Positions 5,586 through 8,677 of a stretch of DNA of 8,677 nt are shown here, in pieces (within the stretch, counting starts at the first letter, position 1; each line of letters begins with the position of its first letter). The DNA is from Paenibacillus sp. (GTDB lineage Bacteria; Bacillota; Bacilli; Paenibacillales; Paenibacillaceae), in assembly GCA_029256665.1 (NCBI GenBank), contig JAQSXN010000126.1, positions 1-8,677 of the forward strand, written 5' to 3'. The notes beneath the pieces were generated by a model. It did not search any database. It was given only the letters and a program-made list of their open reading frames with translations, and was not told where the DNA came from. Position numbers and translations under genes: made by a program.

Positions 5586-6434
5586 ATGCATAGACAGAGC
5601 CATCTGCTCACGTTGCAGCACAGCCCCTACTTCTGCCTTCCCGAGTCCGTAGGACATTACGAGAACACTCCGGATCATGGGGTTACCCGCGAAGCCGGGG
5701 CGCTGGGCAACTTTAATATTCACTTTGTCGTGTCCGGCAAAGGTTATGTAGAGATCGATAACGAGAAACACGAGCTCGGTCCCGGCGATGCCGTGCTTTA
5801 TTTCCCGCTACAATATCAACGTTATTATTCCAGCAAAGACGATCCATGGAGCATCCGCTGGTTCCACTTCTACGGAGACAGCCTCTTGGGCGATTTCCTC
5901 GTCATTAGGGAGCTGCATCAGAGCCGGCTTTGGACGCTTCGCCAAACCGACAACTGGATTCAAGCGCATGAAGACCTGCTTGTCGAAGCAGAAAATTATC
6001 GCATGCTGCGACCTCACAAACTATCGGCGTTAAGCTACGCGTTGATCGCGTTGTTCGTCGAACAAGCCGTACCACGTGCGACGTTCAGGTCCAGCTCCTC
6101 CGGCAACCGCATACTGGAGCTCCTTCCGCTCATGCAGAAGGAAGCGCTGCAGCCCTTCGAGCTGGAGCGCTGGGCGACGCTCGCCGGCGTCTCCATTCAT
6201 TATTTCTGCAAGCTGTTCCGAAGCGTGATGGAGATGACCCCGATGGATTTTATAACCCGCTGCCGGCTTCAAACGGCGAAGCAGTGGCTGCTGGAACGGC
6301 GCGCGGCCCCTATCGGCCAAATCGCGATAGAGGCTGGCTATCCGAGCGTAAGCTATTTCAACCGGCGATTTATGGCGCATGAGGGGATGACTCCCACCGC
6401 GTACAGGGCATTATATGGCAACGCCGGGCAGTAA
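5586..6434 (+). CDS. AraC-family transcriptional regulator with cupin-like sensor domain
   Basis: This 282-residue protein has an N-terminal AraC-type ligand-binding domain (roughly 15-140, beta-rich, with GKGYVEIDNEKHELGPGDAVLYFP at 51-74). A C-terminal double helix-turn-helix covers roughly 180-280. The second helix-turn-helix and the family signature are clear: IAIEAGYPSVSYFNRRF, then MTPTAYR. The first is the LERWATLAGVSIHYFCKLFR segment. It presumably senses a small molecule, perhaps a sugar, and activates the divergent Gfo/Idh-AKR operon; that follows from the layout and is not proven. The ribosome binding site is weak (GGTGGTGAG at 5569-5577), eight bases before the ATG, so it may be made in small amounts. 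No clear terminator follows; the next gene is convergent. Confidence 0.94.
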   Translation: MHRQSHLLTLQHSPYFCLPESVGHYENTPDHGVTREAGALGNFNIHFVVSGKGYVEIDNEKHELGPGDAVLYFPLQYQRYYSSKDDPWSIRWFHFYGDSLLGDFLVIRELHQSRLWTLRQTDNWIQAHEDLLVEAENYRMLRPHKLSALSYALIALFVEQAVPRATFRSSSSGNRILELLPLMQKEALQPFELERWATLAGVSIHYFCKLFRSVMEMTPMDFITRCRLQTAKQWLLERRAAPIGQIAIEAGYPSVSYFNRRFMAHEGMTPTAYRALYGNAGQ

Positions 6435-6487
6435 TATGTCTATTGCAACAGTGTAACGAAAATGTTCAAGTCGCGCAAAACAGCCGG
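6435..6487. other. Convergent gap between the regulator gene and the UDP-glucose dehydrogenase gene
   Basis: This 53-base gap contains no clear rightward terminator for the regulator gene. Its right end enters the GC-rich hairpin that overlaps the dehydrogenase stop codon. Confidence 0.4.
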
Positions 6488-6499
6488 CTATGGCCGGCC
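6477..6499 (-). terminator. Weak intrinsic terminator of the UDP-glucose dehydrogenase gene
   Basis: Read leftward, GCCGGC (opposite 6493-6498) and GCCGGC (opposite 6483-6488) can form a 6-bp GC-only stem with a four-base loop, followed by TGTTTTG. The stem includes the last codons and stop codon of the gene. The T run is only four long, so efficiency is doubtful. Confidence 0.4.
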
Positions 6500-7771
6500 T
6501 AATCCCACATATGTCAGCCCCGCTTCCTTAACCGCGGTCCGATTGAGCACATTGCGTCCATCCATCACGATCTTGCCGCGCATCTTGTTTTTGATCTGCC
6601 CCCAATCCGCTTGGATAAACTCCTTCCATCCCGTAGCGACAACGAGCGCATCCGCCCCGTTTGCCGCCTCCAGCGCCGATTTCGCCCATTTTACGCCGGG
6701 AATAGCCGGAGCTGCCAACGGGTCGTAGGCGATGACGGAGCAGCCGCGCGCCGATAACCGTTTCATTAGCTCGATCGCTTGCGAGTAACGGAGATCGTCC
6801 GTGTTTTCCTTAAACGTCGCGCCTAGTACCGCGATTCGAACCTTGGCATCGAGCGCGCCAAGCTTTTGTTCCAGCTTATCGACGTAATAATCGGGCTGAG
6901 ATTCATTAACCGCCGCTACCTCACGCAGCAACTTTAAGTTGACATCCCTTGTTGCGGCGGCGCCAATTAACGCGTTGACATCCTTCGGCAGACAAGACCC
7001 GCCGTAACCGATGCCCGCCTGCAAAAACTTTCCGCCGATCCGGCTGTCCATGCCGATGCCCTGCGCCACCTTGGTGATATCGGCGTCAAACACGTCGCAT
7101 ACGCGAGACAACTCGTTAACGAAGGAGAGTTTGGTGGCCAGGAAAGCATTGGAGCCATATTTGATTAATTCGGCTTCGGTTTGTCCGGTCCATACGGTCT
7201 CGGCTTCGATGCCATCGTATATCGCTCGAACCTTCTCCGCAGCCGCAACGTTGCGGCAACCGATAACGATGCGATCAGGATTTAGCGTGTCATGGATCGC
7301 CGTGCCCTCCCTAAGAAACTCCGGATTGGATACAAGATCGAAACGATGATCCGGAATTCCCCTCTCCATCAGAAATTTGGTTGCCCACACGCCTGTGCCA
7401 GGCGGAACGGTGCTCTTCATTACAATCGTTTTATGTGTATGGAGCGCGGCGCTGATCGCAAGCAGCACGCTTCTTACATAGATGAGGTCTGCCGTTCCGT
7501 CCGCCGCCGAAGGCGTGCCGACGGCTATCATAATAATCTCATGCGCAGTTATGCTTGCCGCTACGTCCGAATGAAACGACAAACGTCCTTCTTGGACGTT
7601 GCGTACGACCAGTTCGGATAATCCCGGCTCAAAGATCGGGATCAATCCTTTTTTGAGCGAAGCAACTTTGTTTTCGTCGCGGTCGACGCATTGAACCCTA
7701 TGCCCAAGATCCGCTAATACGGCCGCCGTCGTCAAGCCGACGTATCCCGCGCCAATGATACAAATCTTCAT
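6488..7771 (-). CDS. UDP-glucose 6-dehydrogenase
   Basis: The enzyme oxidises UDP-glucose twice with NAD+ to UDP-glucuronate, a precursor of teichuronic acid, capsule or other exopolysaccharide, in the cytoplasm. The 427-residue chain has the N-terminal NAD site (MKICIIGAGYVGL), the VGTPSAADG loop (84-92), KSTVPPGTG (119-127) and NPEFLREGTAIHD (149-161). Active-site residues are Lys204 and Asn208 (IKYGSNAF), the catalytic Cys260 in GYGGSCLPKD and Asp264; these coincide with the numbering of characterised streptococcal enzymes. FKENTDDLR marks the C-terminal domain. The start at 7771 follows AGGAGAGG by about ten bases; an ATG nearer that site is out of frame. It may be called ugd or tuaD. No polysaccharide genes are visible next to it, so the destination of UDP-glucuronate cannot be inferred. 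Confidence 0.97.
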   Translation of the reverse strand: MKICIIGAGYVGLTTAAVLADLGHRVQCVDRDENKVASLKKGLIPIFEPGLSELVVRNVQEGRLSFHSDVAASITAHEIIMIAVGTPSAADGTADLIYVRSVLLAISAALHTHKTIVMKSTVPPGTGVWATKFLMERGIPDHRFDLVSNPEFLREGTAIHDTLNPDRIVIGCRNVAAAEKVRAIYDGIEAETVWTGQTEAELIKYGSNAFLATKLSFVNELSRVCDVFDADITKVAQGIGMDSRIGGKFLQAGIGYGGSCLPKDVNALIGAAATRDVNLKLLREVAAVNESQPDYYVDKLEQKLGALDAKVRIAVLGATFKENTDDLRYSQAIELMKRLSARGCSVIAYDPLAAPAIPGVKWAKSALEAANGADALVVATGWKEFIQADWGQIKNKMRGKIVMDGRNVLNRTAVKEAGLTYVGLGRP

Positions 7772-7803
7772 GAATACGCATCCTCTCCTGACACCATAGG
7801 TAC

Positions 7804-7809
7804 ATTATC
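7804..7809 (-). promoter_or_regulatory. Possible -10 box for the UDP-glucose dehydrogenase gene
   Basis: Read leftward, GATAAT (opposite 7804-7809) matches TATAAT at five of six bases and would start transcription near 7797, about 26 bases before the start codon. No good -35 hexamer lies 16-18 bases upstream (TTTCCA is 20 bases away), so it may need an activator. Confidence 0.3.
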
Positions 7810-7887
7810 ATGTGCAGGGCGAATGCGATTGGAAACGGCGTTTGCATATTAACTTTACAATTTCTTTAACCTTAAAATCTCGCTGAT

Positions 7888-7916
7888 TTGCTATCGCGAT
7901 AACGCATCGCTACAAT
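7888..7916 (+). promoter_or_regulatory. Sigma-A promoter of nagZ with a palindrome in its spacer
   Basis: TTGCTA (7888-7893) and TACAAT (7911-7916) are 17 bases apart, giving a start near 7923 and a leader of about 30 bases. A perfect 10-bp palindrome, TATCGCGATA (7892-7901), overlaps the end of the -35 box and enters the spacer. CTATCGC (7891-7897) is also matched by its inverse GCGATAG (7931-7937) downstream of the predicted start. These are good places for a repressor, but no regulator is identified. Confidence 0.7.
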
Positions 7917-7952
7917 ATAAAGATACTCATGCGATAGAAGGAGGAGCTGCAT

Positions 7953-8677
7953 ATGCGCAAACCATTCCTGTCCGCTATGATCGCCATACTCGCTGCAAGC
8001 ACCCTTGCAGGTTGCGGCAAAGAAGGTACGACGAACTCCACTGCCTCGCCGACGGCCGAAGCTACCGCACACGCGCCTGAGAGCACGTTAACCGCCAGTC
8101 CAACCCCAAGTTCCGAGCCTACTCCGACTCCCGCTCCCGAAGATGACGCCCCTAATCATCTTGACGATAAGGCGATATGGGATCGAATCGATTCAATGTC
8201 CATTGAAGAAAAGGTCGGACAGCTTGCCATAATCGGTCTGGACGGCACGTCCATGGACAAAAACGCGCTTTCTTTTATTCAGAATTACCATGTCGGAGGA
8301 TTCATCCTCTTTAAGGATAATATCGAGAACGCTGGCCAGACGCTCCGCCTGTTGAATCAGCTGAAGGAGAGCAACGCCGACGATCCGGATTCTATTCCTC
8401 TCTGGCTTAGCGTCGATCAAGAAGGCGGCAAAGTCAGCCGGATGCCCTCCGAATTCACCAAGATGCCAACCGCTCGACAGATCGCCGGCAAAGGCGATAC
8501 GGACTATACGTATGCCGTCGGCCAATCGCTCGGGGCAGAGCTAGGCTCGCTTGGCTTTAATATGGATTTTGCGCCGGTACTAGACATTAACAGCAATCCG
8601 AACAATCCCGTCATCGGCGATCGTTCCTTCGGCTCCGATGCCGATACCGTTTCCGCTCATGGCAAAGCTATGATGGA
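7953..8677 (+). CDS. nagZ: Lipoprotein beta-N-acetylhexosaminidase, glycoside hydrolase family 3 (NagZ type), 3' end cut off
   Basis: NagZ-type enzymes remove terminal N-acetylglucosamine from muropeptides during cell-wall recycling; in Bacillus the enzyme is outside the membrane. The 241 visible residues begin with a lipoprotein signal (positive MRK, hydrophobic 5-19, lipobox LAGC with Cys21). A Ser/Thr/Pro/Ala-rich linker runs from about 26 to 67 (PTPTPAP near 57-62). The family 3 barrel follows: MSIEEKVGQL (82-91), VGGFILFKDN (114-123), DQEGGKVSR (155-163) and FAPVLDINSNPNNPVIGDRSFG (206-227), all typical of NagZ. The KHFPGHG region and the nucleophilic aspartate should lie past the window end, so catalytic competence cannot be judged. 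The start has AAGGAGGAG (7938-7946) about six bases upstream. The gene is open to the last base, without frameshift. Confidence 0.93.
   Translation, partial: MRKPFLSAMIAILAASTLAGCGKEGTTNSTASPTAEATAHAPESTLTASPTPSSEPTPTPAPEDDAPNHLDDKAIWDRIDSMSIEEKVGQLAIIGLDGTSMDKNALSFIQNYHVGGFILFKDNIENAGQTLRLLNQLKESNADDPDSIPLWLSVDQEGGKVSRMPSEFTKMPTARQIAGKGDTDYTYAVGQSLGAELGSLGFNMDFAPVLDINSNPNNPVIGDRSFGSDADTVSAHGKAMM

Larger units (their letters stand above)
7772..7952. other. Divergent intergenic region, UDP-glucose dehydrogenase / nagZ
   Basis: This 181-base AT-rich region holds the nagZ promoter, a weaker candidate leftward promoter and two hexamers of PhoP-box type 11 bases apart (TTTACA at 7854-7859 and TTTAAC at 7865-7870). 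It also holds several copies of GCGAT or its complement between 7824 and 7937. I see no small gene or structured RNA in it. Confidence 0.45.

Noticed and set aside
7772..7952. Riboswitch or small RNA in the widest intergenic region
   Set aside because: The predicted nagZ leader is only about 30 bases and no extended paired structure is visible in either direction.
8193..8525. Leftward open frame of 110 residues inside nagZ
   Set aside because: It is antisense to the conserved family 3 domain and has no family similarity that I recognise.

Overview
The window looks like chromosomal DNA of a spore-forming Firmicute of the Paenibacillaceae type (Paenibacillus, Cohnella or a relative). The reasons are strong AGGAGG-type ribosome binding sites, an alpha/beta-type small acid-soluble spore protein behind a sigma-G-like promoter, moderately high GC with many GC-ending codons, and a nagZ-type lipoprotein of the Firmicute kind. 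There is no sign of phage, insertion sequences, CRISPR, tRNA or rRNA. Every gap between genes is under 300 bases.

Left part (1-1143). A perfect 22-bp hairpin that can terminate in both directions separates an unseen upstream gene from a leftward gene for a short ATP-dependent DNA ligase-like protein. That protein has the nucleotidyltransferase motifs, but the lysine that should carry AMP is methionine. Divergent from it is a 70-residue spore DNA-binding protein (SASP) with its own promoter and terminator.

Centre left (1144-3453). Rightward fabV (enoyl-ACP/CoA reductase) with a terminator, then a PRPP synthetase that departs from the usual sequence at several substrate-binding positions, probably a second copy of the housekeeping enzyme.

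Centre right (3454-6434). A leftward two-gene unit (Gfo/Idh/MocA oxidoreductase, then aldo/keto reductase) is divergent from a rightward AraC-family regulator with an N-terminal sensor domain. Their best predicted promoters overlap face to face, so the regulator probably controls the redox pair and its own expression. This resembles a small sugar or polyol oxidoreduction module; the substrate cannot be read from the sequence.

Right part (6435-8677). Leftward UDP-glucose 6-dehydrogenase, which supplies UDP-glucuronate for cell-surface polymers. Divergent from it is a lipoprotein glycoside hydrolase family 3 beta-N-acetylhexosaminidase (NagZ type, cell-wall turnover), cut by the window end before its catalytic residues. 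A clear sigma-A promoter with a 10-bp palindrome in its spacer drives the latter.

Most of the window is ordinary. The items most worth a second look are the ligase-like protein without its nucleophile, the divergent PRPP synthetase and the overlapping divergent promoters. I found no multi-gene system that I would call undescribed.
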